Shown here one piece after another: positions 16,656 through 25,923 of a stretch of DNA of 64,000 bases. The notes under the pieces are model-generated. The model was not told where the DNA came from. It was given only the letters and a program-made list of their open reading frames with translations, and made no database searches. How positions within the stretch are numbered: position 1 is the first letter of the stretch; each line of letters begins with the position of its first letter. Made by a program: the position numbers and the translations under genes. The stretch lies in assembly GCF_003026495.1 (NCBI RefSeq), contig NZ_PYMA01000016.1, positions 83,943 through 147,942 of the forward strand, given 5' to 3'. This stretch comes from Photobacterium sanctipauli (GTDB lineage: Bacteria; Pseudomonadota; Gammaproteobacteria; Enterobacterales; Vibrionaceae).

Positions 16656-18251
16656 TTAGCTATAAGCTAATTTATGGTGTTGCAATTCAGTTCGCATACC
16701 CATTAACAAGCTTACACACATTGTTAGTAGCACAATCGTAAACGGAAGCGCCGTTGAGATTGTTCCAGCTTGAAGTGCTTGCATTGCCTCTGTGCCACCA
16801 ATCCAAAGCAGCGAAGCAGCGATAGCACCTTGCATGCTAGCCCAGAATAAACGCTGGGGTACTGGGGCATCGACTTTACCGCCAGCAGTGATACTGTCGA
16901 TAACCAATGAAGCGGAATCTGAAGAGGTAATAAAGAATACCATGATCAGCAATATTGAGATTACTGAAAGCAATACGCTAAATGGCAGTACTTCATAAAC
17001 TTCAAATAGGGCAAGGGTAACGTTGGTTAGCCCGTTAGCACCAAGTTCACCAATGTTGTTTACAACTTGATCAATGGCGATGCCACCGAATACTGACATC
17101 CAAAGTAGCGTAATGACTGTTGGAATACAGATAACAGCAAAGATGAACTCACGTACGGTGCGACCTTTAGATACACGTGCAATGAACATACCTACACATG
17201 GTGACCATGAGATCCACCAAGCCCAGTAGAATACAGTCCAACCGTGCATCCATGCTTCGTCTTCACGACCATGCGGGTTACTTAGTGGAATGATATTCTC
17301 AATGTAGCCCATTAGCGCAACTGGGATAGTGTTAAACGCTGCAGCTAGGCCAGCAAGGGCAACAAAGATCAGCAGGGCAAATGCAACCAGTAGATTAGTG
17401 TTACTTAGCAGTTTAATCCCGCCGTCAATACCGCGATAAACAGAGATACCCGCTAAAAAAGTAACAAAGATAATAACGCCAATTTGTAGATCAACACTGT
17501 TATTGATACCGAATACAAAGCTAAGGCCGCTAGCGGCTTGTTGCGCACCTAGGCCGAGCGTGGTCGCCAAACCAAATAGGGTAGCGATAACAGCCATGAT
17601 ATCAATAGCGTGACCAAACCAGCCCCAGGTACGATCGCCCAAGATAGGGTAGAAGATTGAACGCATTGAAAGCGGTAGGCCTTTGTTATAAGCAAAAAAG
17701 GCAAGAGACAGCGCAACAACGGCATAAATGGCCCATGGGTGTAAACCCCAGTGGAACATGGTTGCACCAAGGGCAACTTTGGCGGCTTCTGGCGTGTTAG
17801 GCTCAACGGCAAGTGGCGTTTCGAACCAGCCAGTGAAGTAAGCAACAGGCTCGGCAACACCCCAGAACATGAGGCCGATACCCATACCCGCAGCGAAAAG
17901 CATCGAGAACCAAGAACTGTTTGAGTGTTCAGGTTCTGCGTCTGCACCGCCAAGGCGAATCTTACCAAATGGTGAAAAGGCTAGACCAAGAATGAAAATA
18001 AGAAAGATGTTGCCTGACCACATGATCAAACTATCAAAGTTGTTAATGATGCTTAATTTAATGCCATCAAGCACAGATTTGGCTGTGGCTGCATCGCTAA
18101 GTAGTAGTGCGACGATGAAAAGTAGAATGAGTCCGGCACTGATACCGAAGACAGGGTTATGGACATCAAAACCCCAACGCTGAACATTATCCTGGCCAAT
18201 TGTGTAGTCAGTATTTTCTATACTGTACTTATCCTTAAGATGATTCATCAT
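16656..18251 (-). CDS. BCCT-family transporter (betaine/choline/carnitine type)
   Basis: 531 residues with 12 hydrophobic segments. The glycine-rich sodium-site segment AAGMGIGLMFWGVAEPVAYF is present near residue 120-140 and the family signature WTVFYWAWWISWSPCVGMFI near 345-365, followed by ARVSKGRTVREF. The GMGIG motif is that of sodium-coupled betaine carriers such as BetP. It is therefore a likely osmoprotectant importer in the inner membrane. Two adjacent ATG codons start the frame; the second (18248) is better spaced from GAGG. No cytosolic extension of BetP type is evident. It is monocistronic, with a 280-base AT-rich upstream region and its own terminator. Confidence 0.9.
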   Translation of the reverse strand: MMNHLKDKYSIENTDYTIGQDNVQRWGFDVHNPVFGISAGLILLFIVALLLSDAATAKSVLDGIKLSIINNFDSLIMWSGNIFLIFILGLAFSPFGKIRLGGADAEPEHSNSSWFSMLFAAGMGIGLMFWGVAEPVAYFTGWFETPLAVEPNTPEAAKVALGATMFHWGLHPWAIYAVVALSLAFFAYNKGLPLSMRSIFYPILGDRTWGWFGHAIDIMAVIATLFGLATTLGLGAQQAASGLSFVFGINNSVDLQIGVIIFVTFLAGISVYRGIDGGIKLLSNTNLLVAFALLIFVALAGLAAAFNTIPVALMGYIENIIPLSNPHGREDEAWMHGWTVFYWAWWISWSPCVGMFIARVSKGRTVREFIFAVICIPTVITLLWMSVFGGIAIDQVVNNIGELGANGLTNVTLALFEVYEVLPFSVLLSVISILLIMVFFITSSDSASLVIDSITAGGKVDAPVPQRLFWASMQGAIAASLLWIGGTEAMQALQAGTISTALPFTIVLLTMCVSLLMGMRTELQHHKLAYS

Positions 18252-18530
18252 TTCCTCAATTTATTAGCACACTAAGCATTCTGGCGAGCCTTTGCGTCTT
18301 CCGTAACCATTGGAATCGCCAATTTGATTAGTGTGCAAAACAATAATTTCGACATACGATATCAAAAATTTGATGTAAGACCAAATAATTCTCAAGATAT
18401 CACCGTTTTATTGCATTTTTATGCGTCTGTTTAGTGGTATTCCTAGGATGAAAAGGTTAGTTATCTAATCTTTTGTTTGGGGGTGATTATCCTTTGAACT
18501 CGAGGGGTTTTATTGTGTTTCTAATTCTAA

Positions 18531-18827
18531 GGTTATGTGGTTAAGTCTTTTAAAGATCACCATGCTTTAATTTTGACCGCCCAAAACGGGAATGATGGCT
18601 ATGTCTTGCGTTATTTTGCGCCGAGCATAGGTATCGATGAAGATCTCGCTACTGGCTCGGCCCAGTGTTCATTAGCACCTTATTGGCTAAGCTTGTTATC
18701 GAGTACAAGTTTAAAGGTCAGGCAGCTATCGAGTGAAGGTGGTTATTTTCAAGTAGAGCGGAAAGGAAATGAGCATATCTTACTAACAGCAAATACGGTA
18801 TTGGCTGGTGTTGCTACAGTGGACTAA
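18531..18827 (+). pseudogene. PhzF-family isomerase, C-terminal remnant
   Basis: The open frame (stop at 18528-18530 upstream) encodes about 97 residues matching the C-terminal third of PhzF-like epimerases/isomerases: LRYFAPSIGIDEDLATGSAQ is the family hallmark, followed by a LSSEGGYFQVER segment. Complete family members are about 260-300 residues and need a catalytic Glu in the N-terminal half, which is absent. Upstream sequence is the BCCT promoter region with no trace of the missing part, so the 5' two-thirds has been deleted. It could still start at the GTG at 18537, but a functional protein is unlikely. Confidence 0.8.
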
Positions 18828-18882
18828 TACTGTTGGCTAATGCTCAACTTGGCGTTTTGATTTATCGGAGTGGGAGGTTGAA

Positions 18883-19284
18883 ATGAAAGGTCAATGTTTA
18901 TGTGGTGCTATTGAAGTGGAGGCAGAACCCCAAAAGGAAGTCGGCCTGTGCCATTGTTCAATGTGCCGTAAGTGGTCTAGTGGCCCTATGTTTGCGGTCC
19001 ACTGTGGCTCAGATGTTGTGTTTAATGGCGATGAGCCTACCATCTACCAATCATCAGAATGGGCAGAGCGTGGCTTCTGCAGTAAATGCGGCACAAACCT
19101 GTTTTACCATTTACTTCCAACCAACGAATTCATTTTATCCGCGGGACTATTTCAAGATGCCGATTTCACCTTAACTAATGAAATATTCATTGACGAAAAG
19201 CCAGGGTATTATGAGTTACGTAATGACACTCACAAAATGACAGGGCAGCAAGTGTTCGAGCAGTATGCTCCCAAAGACGAGTAA
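18883..19284 (+). CDS. GFA-family zinc protein (glutathione-dependent formaldehyde-activating/CENP-V fold)
   Basis: 133 residues with the family zinc ligands: GQCLCGAIEVE (CxC), LCHCSMCRKW (CxxC type) and GFCSKCGTNLFYHL (CxxC). The fold binds zinc and members are annotated as glutathione-dependent formaldehyde-activating enzymes, though the biochemical role of most is unproven. GGAGG precedes the ATG at 18883. It follows the PhzF remnant by 55 bases. A second GFA gene occurs at 20682, so the window has two diverged copies about 1.8 kb apart. Confidence 0.85.
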   Translation: MKGQCLCGAIEVEAEPQKEVGLCHCSMCRKWSSGPMFAVHCGSDVVFNGDEPTIYQSSEWAERGFCSKCGTNLFYHLLPTNEFILSAGLFQDADFTLTNEIFIDEKPGYYELRNDTHKMTGQQVFEQYAPKDE

Positions 19285-19324
19285 GCTGCATTAGTTTAAT
19301 TAAAATCCATGGAAGGAATAATTG

Positions 19325-20064
19325 ATGAAAACAGTGTTAGTGACTGGTGGGAGTAAGGGGATTGGCTTAGAAGCGGTTAAAGCGTTTGTTTCTCAAGGCC
19401 ATCAAGTGGTGACTTGTGCTCGATCGGTAGAGACATGGCAAGAAGCGGTAAGGTCGTCCCCTGAGTTAGAACACGTTGATTTTGTTTCTGTTGATCTCTC
19501 TGATTCTGCACAAGTCGAGAAGCTTTTTAGTCATATTAAACAACACTATCAGTGTCTGCACATAGCGATTAACAATGCATCTCCCAAGCTCGAATCTGGG
19601 GGTGTTTTCGCTAATGTCGATACTGATGAGTTACATAAAACTTTAATGAATGACTTTTGGGCTCATGCATTGTGTTTTAAGCATGAATTATTACTCATGT
19701 CGAAAGGCGCTTGCATCGTCAACATCAGTTCTGTGAATGGTATTCGACCGACCCCCAACGCTGCTATGTACAGTGCGGCGAAGCATGGTTTAGAGGGGCT
19801 GACTCGCTCTGTTGCGCTTGAGGCAATAAAGTCTGGAATTCGGGTGAACGCTGTAGCCCCTGGTGTTACATGGACACCGCGCTGGGAGGATAGGTTAAGT
19901 TATCAAATGCTAATCTACGTAGTGAAGTCGAGAGCGTTGTCCCACTTGGTCGTTTTGCACATGCCCAAGAAATAGTGAATGCCATTGAGTGGTTATGCTC
20001 TGATAAAGCAAGTTATGTTGTTGGCCATACACTCGTCGTTGATGGCGGCTTATCGCTTAGTTAG
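19325..20064 (+). pseudogene. SDR-family oxidoreductase, disrupted by a frameshift
   Basis: The frame from the ATG at 19325 (GGAAGGA upstream) encodes a short-chain dehydrogenase: VTGGSKGIG nucleotide motif, NNAS, then INISSVNG with Ser and YSAAKHG with catalytic Tyr and Lys. After VNAVAPGVTWTPRWEDRLSY it runs into unrelated residues and stops at 19975. The missing C-terminus is present in another frame: SEVESVVPLGRFAHAQEIVN, then HTLVVDGGLSLS, ending at TAG 20062-20064. Loss of one A in the AAA run near 19905 would explain it. Catalytic residues are upstream of the break, but the last strand and dimer region are lost. Either a true pseudogene or a sequencing error. Confidence 0.85.
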
Positions 20065-20180
20065 TTTATCTAGTTACTTACAATGAAATAATCTCATGGT
20101 TTGGTAAGCCCTCTCCTTGAATTTGTTGAGCTTTATTGGTTATTTTAATTCTTAATAAAATTTGTAGTGAAGGATAACCA

Positions 20181-20636
20181 ATGACATTGACGTTTAGACA
20201 AGCGCGGCATTCAGACTTGGAAGGTTTGGTGATGATGCTCGCGAATGACCCTTTGGGCAGCAAGCGAGAAGACGTATCTTTACCATTGAATGCTAAGTAT
20301 GAAGCGGCGTTCAAGGCTATCGATACTGATCCAAATAACCAGTTAATTGTTGCTGAGACTGATGGTAATTTGGTGGGTATGCTTCAGCTAACCTTCATTC
20401 CATATTTAACGCACACTGGTAGTTGGCGCTGCCTTGTTGAAGGCGTCAGGGTGCATGAGGACTACCGTGGTCGAGGTTATGGTGAAGCCTTCTTCGAGCA
20501 TGCTATTGCCACTGCCAAGTCTAAAGGATGCTCGCTCATTCAACTAACGAGTGATAAGGCACGCCCTGATGCACTTAGGTTCTATGAAAAACTAGGGTTT
20601 ACAGCAAGCCATGAAGGATTCAAATTAGCCTTATAG
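20181..20636 (+). CDS. GNAT-family N-acetyltransferase
   Basis: 151 residues. The acetyl-CoA binding motif A is clear (VRVHEDYRGRGYGEAFFEHA, with the R/Q-x-x-G-x-G/A pattern RGRGYG), preceded by the strand VGMLQLTFIPYL and followed by the typical end LTSDKARPDALRFYEKLGF. The acceptor substrate cannot be read from sequence. GAAGGA is placed well ahead of the ATG at 20181. It lies between the broken SDR and the second GFA gene on the same strand. Confidence 0.9.
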   Translation: MTLTFRQARHSDLEGLVMMLANDPLGSKREDVSLPLNAKYEAAFKAIDTDPNNQLIVAETDGNLVGMLQLTFIPYLTHTGSWRCLVEGVRVHEDYRGRGYGEAFFEHAIATAKSKGCSLIQLTSDKARPDALRFYEKLGFTASHEGFKLAL

Positions 20637-20681
20637 TCATGTTTGTTGCTGCGATTGATATCATTGCTAGGGAGTGGATTA

Positions 20682-21077
20682 ATGATAAAACGGGTAGGGA
20701 ATACAGTGATTCAGCCTAAGCACAAAGCCAGCTGTCATTGCGGTGCCATTGAGCTTGAGTTGACATTACCCAATGGCATTGAAAGCCCAAGACGATGCGA
20801 TTGCTCTATTTGTCGCCGTAAGGGAGCAATAGTTGGATCTGTGACGCTAGATGCTATCCGCATAGTAAAAGGGGAAGAGTTCTTGAAGCTCTACCAATTT
20901 AATACCAATACCGCCCAACACTATTTTTGCTCTAATTGTGGTATTTATACCCACCATAAACGCCGTTCAAACCCCAATGAATACGGTTATAACATTGGCT
21001 GTTTAGAAGGCGTGAATCCTTTTGAATTGGGTGACGTTGTCACAAATGATGGGGTTAATCACCCGGCTGATAGGTAG
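20682..21077 (+). CDS. GFA-family zinc protein (second copy)
   Basis: 131 residues from the ATG at 20682, which has GGGAG upstream; an in-frame TTG at 20643 is closer to the GNAT stop but lacks a ribosome site. Zinc ligands: ASCHCGAIELEL, RRCDCSICRRKG and HYFCSNCGIYTHHKR, the full GFA set. The sequence differs considerably from the other GFA protein at 18883, so it is not a recent duplication. Function probably thiol or aldehyde related, unproven. Confidence 0.85.
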   Translation: MIKRVGNTVIQPKHKASCHCGAIELELTLPNGIESPRRCDCSICRRKGAIVGSVTLDAIRIVKGEEFLKLYQFNTNTAQHYFCSNCGIYTHHKRRSNPNEYGYNIGCLEGVNPFELGDVVTNDGVNHPADR

Positions 21078-21196
21078 TATTAAGTGATTTAGGTTGTGAG
21101 GAAGCAACCTTTAACCATGCAGTTATGGAAACAAGCAGCTGCTTGTGACGTATTTTTGGGGTATCCTGAGTACTTTATCGATAGTCAGGGATGGTT

Positions 21197-22108
21197 ATGT
21201 CGACGAAAGGGCTTCCGCCACTGAATAGCCTTGTTATGTTTGAAGCTGCAGCGCGATATTGTAGCTTCACTTTGGCTGCTGATGAGCTTTGTGTTACTCA
21301 GGCTGCAGTTAGTCGACAAATCCGCTTACTTGAAGAGCATCTAGGTCGTAGTTTATTTATACGAAAGCATCGAACCTTAGAGTTAACTGCAGCAGGTAAA
21401 GATTATGCCTCAAGTATTAGTCAATCTTTAGCGGATATCTTAGCTGCCACACAAGCTGCAAGTATTGCCTCTACACCTACGGCACAGAAGCTTACTATAG
21501 TGGCGGGTCAATGCTTTACGTCTTTTTGGCTAATGCCACGATTAAACTCTTTTCAAAAGCAGCATCCAGATATTCAAATACATATTACAGTAGATGATCA
21601 AGCCAATGAGCGTAGTGAAAGTGACTATGATTTGGCCTTTTTCTATAGTGGTCAGCCGGATGGTGTGGCTGGTTGGCATCGCTTATTTGAAGAAAATGTT
21701 TTTCCAGTTTGTAGCCCATCTTATTTGGCTCAGGCTGGGGGAGAAATCTCACTTACTGAGATATGGCAGCATACATTGCTAATGATGGATAGTTGGCCTG
21801 AGAACTGGGAAAACTGGGAGAGTTGGGCATTACGTGAAGGGATAGAGTATCAACAGCCGAGCAAAGCCCTTTTTTTGGCTGAGCAAACATTAATCGTTCA
21901 GGCCGCCGTTCAAGACTGTGGTATCGCGCTCGTTTGGGATTGGCATGTCCATGACTTAATAAAACAAGGGAAACTGGTTCCGTTGGTTGACCGAGTTCAA
22001 AAGCGAGTTGGTAGTTTTTATCTATCTCAATCAAAACTTTCAGATAGACGAATCAATAAGTTATTTTTGGATTGGGTTGAAACTGAAGTAAGTTGTCAAA
22101 AGTTTTAA
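21197..22108 (+). CDS. LysR-family transcriptional regulator (GcvA-like)
   Basis: About 303 residues from the ATG at 21197 (AGGG at 21187-21190; an ATG two codons earlier is also possible). The winged helix is of GcvA type: PPLNSLVMFEAAARYCSFTL, then the recognition helix VTQAAVSRQIRLLEE and LFIRKHRTLELTAAG. The effector domain follows. GcvA-type proteins control amino-acid or beta-lactamase genes; the target here is unknown. It is convergent with the CocE-type hydrolase gene and separated from it by a repeat and a bidirectional terminator, so direct control of the CocE/BCCT pair is possible but not indicated by a divergent promoter. Confidence 0.9.
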   Translation: MSTKGLPPLNSLVMFEAAARYCSFTLAADELCVTQAAVSRQIRLLEEHLGRSLFIRKHRTLELTAAGKDYASSISQSLADILAATQAASIASTPTAQKLTIVAGQCFTSFWLMPRLNSFQKQHPDIQIHITVDDQANERSESDYDLAFFYSGQPDGVAGWHRLFEENVFPVCSPSYLAQAGGEISLTEIWQHTLLMMDSWPENWENWESWALREGIEYQQPSKALFLAEQTLIVQAAVQDCGIALVWDWHVHDLIKQGKLVPLVDRVQKRVGSFYLSQSKLSDRRINKLFLDWVETEVSCQKF

Positions 22109-22109
22109 T

Positions 22110-22151
22110 CCATATACCCAAGCTGAATCTTGAAGCAGCTCGGGTAGATGG
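22110..22151. repeat. Imperfect palindromic intergenic repeat
   Basis: Arms CCATATACCCAAGCTG (22110-22125) and CAGCTCGGGTAGATGG (22136-22151) pair with two mismatches around a 10-base loop. It resembles the short dispersed palindromes with an ACCCAAGC core found in Vibrionaceae intergenic regions. Confidence 0.5.
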
Positions 22152-22160
22152 ATTCATATC

Positions 22161-22183
22161 AAAAGGGCATTGAGTGCCCTTTT
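22161..22183. terminator. Bidirectional terminator
   Basis: AAAAGGGCA / TGCCCTTTT with loop TTGAG between the convergent LysR and CocE-type genes; T runs on both strands. Confidence 0.8.
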
Positions 22184-22209
22184 GATTGTGCAGGGTAACA
22201 TTTCTCCTG

Positions 22210-24258
22210 CTATTGGAACTTACGATCAATCTTTTCTGACCATACTTTTCTATGTACTTCGATATCGTCTTCCCATGCAATTTGCTCTGCTTCTAGGTAA
22301 AAGTAGCTTTTGTCAGAATGAAGCTTTTGCGTGCTTTCGACTTTATAGTTCCACTTTTCTCGTGAAACAGTGTGGACCCATTTGGTTTCAACTTGGGCGG
22401 AAGTAGGATCATTTGGAAGAATTATGTATTTTTCAGATGCCACTTGATCAACGGTTAGACCATGAGCGCTATACCTTAAGGTCCCAAAGTCATCAAATAT
22501 CTCAGTGGTTACACTCCCTGTATATGCGTCTTCCACAGTTTGACGAGTACTATTTCCTTCTCTTAATACTTCCATTGCTATAGGTTTTGCACTTTCAGGT
22601 AAGCCAAACGGACTGCTTTCTAAAGCGGTACTGTTGTTATGGCAAGGAATATCCAGAAAGGCATCGGCTAATTTTAATGTTAAACACGTAGGCTCTGGAG
22701 AGGGCCATATTAGTGGCCAATAACTATCAGAAATAGATAGGCTGATCCTGTGCCCCGCTGGAACAATATAGCCAATATCATCCAGCTTTATGGTTATACG
22801 ATAAGGCTTTCCAGGTTCTAAGTACTGTGGGTTATCAAACCCTTCTCTCATACATAAGTTTTGAACCGAATAAGTAATACGTGCTGACTCACCATTTGGA
22901 AAAACATCATTCAAACGCAGTGCAAGTTTTGCAACAGGTTTATCCGAAATAATATCGAAAGAAAAGGTTGGTGCGCCAAGTATGTGCATATCTTCAGTTA
23001 ATGGCTGAGAGGTAAACACGGTTGAGAACGCATCATCGCGGCGCTGATCTGTTGGATATTCTGGCCCTAACCATATAACACAATACTCGCCTGAAGCAGC
23101 ACCAACGGTTTCTGGAGAGTTGATTGTGCTAGTTGAGTCAATAGCTAAATCATTTGAATCCTTTGTGAGTTGGTTAGGTGTTAAGTAGTAACGCAAAGGT
23201 GCGATGTTGGAAGACGGCCAAGACTTCTCTTGAACCCAATGTCCTGGACGCTCATTGTAACTGGCGGCTGGAGGCATAGCATCTTGCATATATAGTGTGA
23301 CAGCTGGCTCGTTCATAATGCCCGTATCTTTCCCCTTTAACCAATAGTCCCACCAGCGTAGAGCTTCTTTTAGAAATCCAATTGCCGGATCAGGAGTAGC
23401 AAAGTGGGGGTATTTATGTGCCCAAGGCCCAACTAATGCCTTTTTAGGTGCTTTTAGGTGCTCTATCATACGCATTAACGGAGTGTGGTATGCATCCCAC
23501 CAGCCACCGACTAAATAGACTGCAGCTTCTATGGCGTTATAATCTTGGTTTATTGAGCCCTGCTTCCAGTATTCATCTTGGAAAGAGTGCTCCATCCACG
23601 TTTTTGCATGAAGAGGCATATTTTGTAAGCGGTTTAGCCACATGTCTCGCCAATCATCACCCACTAAAAGCGGATCGGGCGCGTAAGCCGAGTAACTTTG
23701 CATGGTACCTGACCAGCCAATATTTTCGTTCAGCAGACACCCATTATGGTAGTGGATATCATCCCTGAATCGATCATCTGTCGAGCAAATTGAAATAATG
23801 GCTTTTAGTGCTTTAGGCTTATGCGTTGCAACTTGGAGTGCGTTAAACCCACCCCATGAAATACCCCACATACCCACATTTCCGTCACACCAGGTTTGCT
23901 GGGTTAGCCATTGGATGACTTCCAATGCATCAGCTTGTTCTTGCGGATCATATTCTTCTTGTATTGCGCCTTGAGATTCTCCGTATCCACGAATATCAAC
24001 TCTAACGCAAGCATAGCCGTGGCCTGCTAGATAAGGGTGAGTCAGTTCATCTCTCGCTGCGGTACCGTCTCGCTTTCGGTAAGGGAGGTACTCTAAGATA
24101 GCTGGTACTGGCTTGTTTTCTGCATTTACAGGTAACCAGATTCGAGCGGCAAGCTTAGTACCGTCAGATAGGGGAATAAAAATATTTTCAATTTCGCGTA
24201 CTTCAAAGGGGAAAGCGTCAATTATTTTTGTACGGTCAATAGCAGTAACTAAGGCCAT
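22210..24258 (-). CDS. CocE/NonD-family (peptidase S15-like) alpha/beta-hydrolase
   Basis: 682 residues. The N-terminal S15 hydrolase domain shows IRGYGESQGAIQEEYDPQEQ and the nucleophile elbow GMWGISWGGFNALQV with Ser near residue 135; an Asp/His pair should follow in the GPWAHKYPHF region (His near 305). The C-terminal 230 residues are the beta jelly-roll of X-Pro dipeptidyl-peptidase type (PGKPYRITIKLDDIGYIVPA, AGHRISLSISDSYWPLIWPS). Relatives include cocaine esterase, glutaryl acylases and amino-acid ester hydrolases. No signal peptide, so cytosolic. The BCCT gene lies 81 bases upstream on the same strand, suggesting that it cleaves an imported quaternary-ammonium ester or amide; the substrate is unproven. 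Confidence 0.85.
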   Translation of the reverse strand: MALVTAIDRTKIIDAFPFEVREIENIFIPLSDGTKLAARIWLPVNAENKPVPAILEYLPYRKRDGTAARDELTHPYLAGHGYACVRVDIRGYGESQGAIQEEYDPQEQADALEVIQWLTQQTWCDGNVGMWGISWGGFNALQVATHKPKALKAIISICSTDDRFRDDIHYHNGCLLNENIGWSGTMQSYSAYAPDPLLVGDDWRDMWLNRLQNMPLHAKTWMEHSFQDEYWKQGSINQDYNAIEAAVYLVGGWWDAYHTPLMRMIEHLKAPKKALVGPWAHKYPHFATPDPAIGFLKEALRWWDYWLKGKDTGIMNEPAVTLYMQDAMPPAASYNERPGHWVQEKSWPSSNIAPLRYYLTPNQLTKDSNDLAIDSTSTINSPETVGAASGEYCVIWLGPEYPTDQRRDDAFSTVFTSQPLTEDMHILGAPTFSFDIISDKPVAKLALRLNDVFPNGESARITYSVQNLCMREGFDNPQYLEPGKPYRITIKLDDIGYIVPAGHRISLSISDSYWPLIWPSPEPTCLTLKLADAFLDIPCHNNSTALESSPFGLPESAKPIAMEVLREGNSTRQTVEDAYTGSVTTEIFDDFGTLRYSAHGLTVDQVASEKYIILPNDPTSAQVETKWVHTVSREKWNYKVESTQKLHSDKSYFYLEAEQIAWEDDIEVHRKVWSEKIDRKFQ

Positions 24259-24296
24259 ATCTTTGTCCTTATAAAAATAGAAATAAAGGCTAAAGA

Positions 24297-24321
24297 GCGG
24301 TATTACAGGAGGTAATACCGC
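24297..24321 (-). promoter_or_regulatory. Hairpin between BCCT and CocE-type genes
   Basis: Perfect 10-base inverted repeat GCGGTATTAC / GTAATACCGC around AGGAG, in the 81-base gap. On the minus strand it is followed by a short CTCTTTA, so it may act as a weak terminator or mRNA processing/stability element that lowers hydrolase expression relative to the transporter. Confidence 0.5.
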
Positions 24322-24339
24322 ACGGAAAAGGGTTAAGCT

Positions 24340-25923
24340 TTATTTGGAAGTTTGGGTATGAAGTGCTGCAGCTTCTTTTTCATAGTCCCGAATGATGCGG
24401 TCTTTTAATATTCGAGGATCATTAGCGAGTGAAACAGCAGATGCTGACATAAGTACTAAAACAAGAATGGCAAATACACCGCCTAGATTTGAAACCATTT
24501 TGATGCCGTCAATCCCTGCAAAACTGATCATTGCCCATGAAATAAAGGCGACAAATGAGCCCCACATTACGATGAGTGGCTTATTGGCTTTTAAGTTATC
24601 GGCAGATAAACCTCGAGTACAGATTTGTGACATTACAAGCGCGTTTGAGTGAGCAGAAGTGACAAATGATAGGAAAGCAACTAATAACATTACTCCTGCC
24701 AGCAGTGATGTTGCGGGTAGTTTGTCGAATACGCTGTAAAGCACATTCTCTACCCCTTGATTTTGCAGTACATCATATAAGGCATTGTTTGAGTCCATGT
24801 CCCACTTGATTGCAGTACCGCCGAAGATCCACATCCACAACACAGTGAACGATGCAGGTAATAGCATTGTCATAATGATTAGCTGCTTAACGGTATAGCC
24901 TCGCGCGATGTAGCCAAGGAACAAGGCTGATAGCGGTGCCCAAGCCATCCAAATTGCCCAGTAGTACAAACTCCACCATTTCGGCCATTGATCGCCTGAT
25001 GCTGCACCTGTAAAGGTCAGTTTATTAATGAAGTTGGTTAAAAATTGACCGAAGGCTTCAACACCGAATGCAAACTGGAACAGGGTAGGACCAGCGAAAA
25101 GCATCAGTGTTGCAATGGCGAATAACCCGATTGAGTTCCACTTAGCCAAGATGGTTATGCCCTTATGAAGTCCGGTAACAGCGGAACCAACAAAGCTTGC
25201 GGTAATCACAATGACAGTGATACCCATTGTGAAACCGTTTGTAGGGATGTCAAAGAAGTAATTTAATCCCCCCATTAAAATCAGGATGCTAGTACCCATT
25301 GTGGCAGCCATACCGAAAATCAGCGTAAAAAGGCATGCCGAGTCTAGAATTTGAGCGCCTTTATCGCCGATTTTCCGGTGGCCTAAGGCTGGTTCAATGG
25401 TTGAGGCAAGCGAATATGGCTTTTTTAGATTGAAAAAGACCAATGCAAAACACACGGAAGGGACTGCATAGATTGCATAGGGTGCATATGTCCAGTGCAT
25501 TAAGACTGTTGAAAGAGAAAATAAAGCAGCCTGAAAAGACCCTGGCGTTAAACCAAGTGACTCTGGTGGTTGGTGTAAATAATAAAGTGGCTCAGCTGTA
25601 GACCAGAATAATACCCCTGCCGACAATGTTGTTGAAAGTGTGATAGTGAACCACTTCCACTTTGTTAGCATAGGTGTTGCGTCTTTACCGCCAATTTTGA
25701 CATCACCGACCTTGGAGAAGAATAGGTACCCAGCAATGAGGGTAATGATGAAAGTTAGTAAGCTAAATGCCCAAGCAAAGTTCGCCATGATGACGTTATT
25801 AATTGCTGTAGCACCAGCGGCAAACGAAGCTTCATCGATGAGGTTAACAACGACGATCCCTGATGCGACAAGAAAAGAAGGCCAGAATACAATCGGCCTA
25901 AGGCTATTGTTGAGCATTTTCAT
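24340..25923 (-). CDS. BCCT-family transporter, variant sodium-site motif
   Basis: About 527 residues from the ATG at 25923 (GGGAA about 10 bases upstream). Twelve hydrophobic segments and the BCCT signature WWSLYYWAIWMAWAPLSALF near residue 325-345 are present. The segment that carries GMGIG in sodium-coupled members reads STTLSAGVLFWSTAEPLYYL here, so the glycine motif is changed. This is reminiscent of CaiT, which exchanges substrates without sodium. The gene is followed by the CocE-type hydrolase in the same direction. A carrier for a betaine-like ester or acylated compound, possibly an antiporter, is my inference. Confidence 0.85.
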   Translation of the reverse strand: MKMLNNSLRPIVFWPSFLVASGIVVVNLIDEASFAAGATAINNVIMANFAWAFSLLTFIITLIAGYLFFSKVGDVKIGGKDATPMLTKWKWFTITLSTTLSAGVLFWSTAEPLYYLHQPPESLGLTPGSFQAALFSLSTVLMHWTYAPYAIYAVPSVCFALVFFNLKKPYSLASTIEPALGHRKIGDKGAQILDSACLFTLIFGMAATMGTSILILMGGLNYFFDIPTNGFTMGITVIVITASFVGSAVTGLHKGITILAKWNSIGLFAIATLMLFAGPTLFQFAFGVEAFGQFLTNFINKLTFTGAASGDQWPKWWSLYYWAIWMAWAPLSALFLGYIARGYTVKQLIIMTMLLPASFTVLWMWIFGGTAIKWDMDSNNALYDVLQNQGVENVLYSVFDKLPATSLLAGVMLLVAFLSFVTSAHSNALVMSQICTRGLSADNLKANKPLIVMWGSFVAFISWAMISFAGIDGIKMVSNLGGVFAILVLVLMSASAVSLANDPRILKDRIIRDYEKEAAALHTQTSK

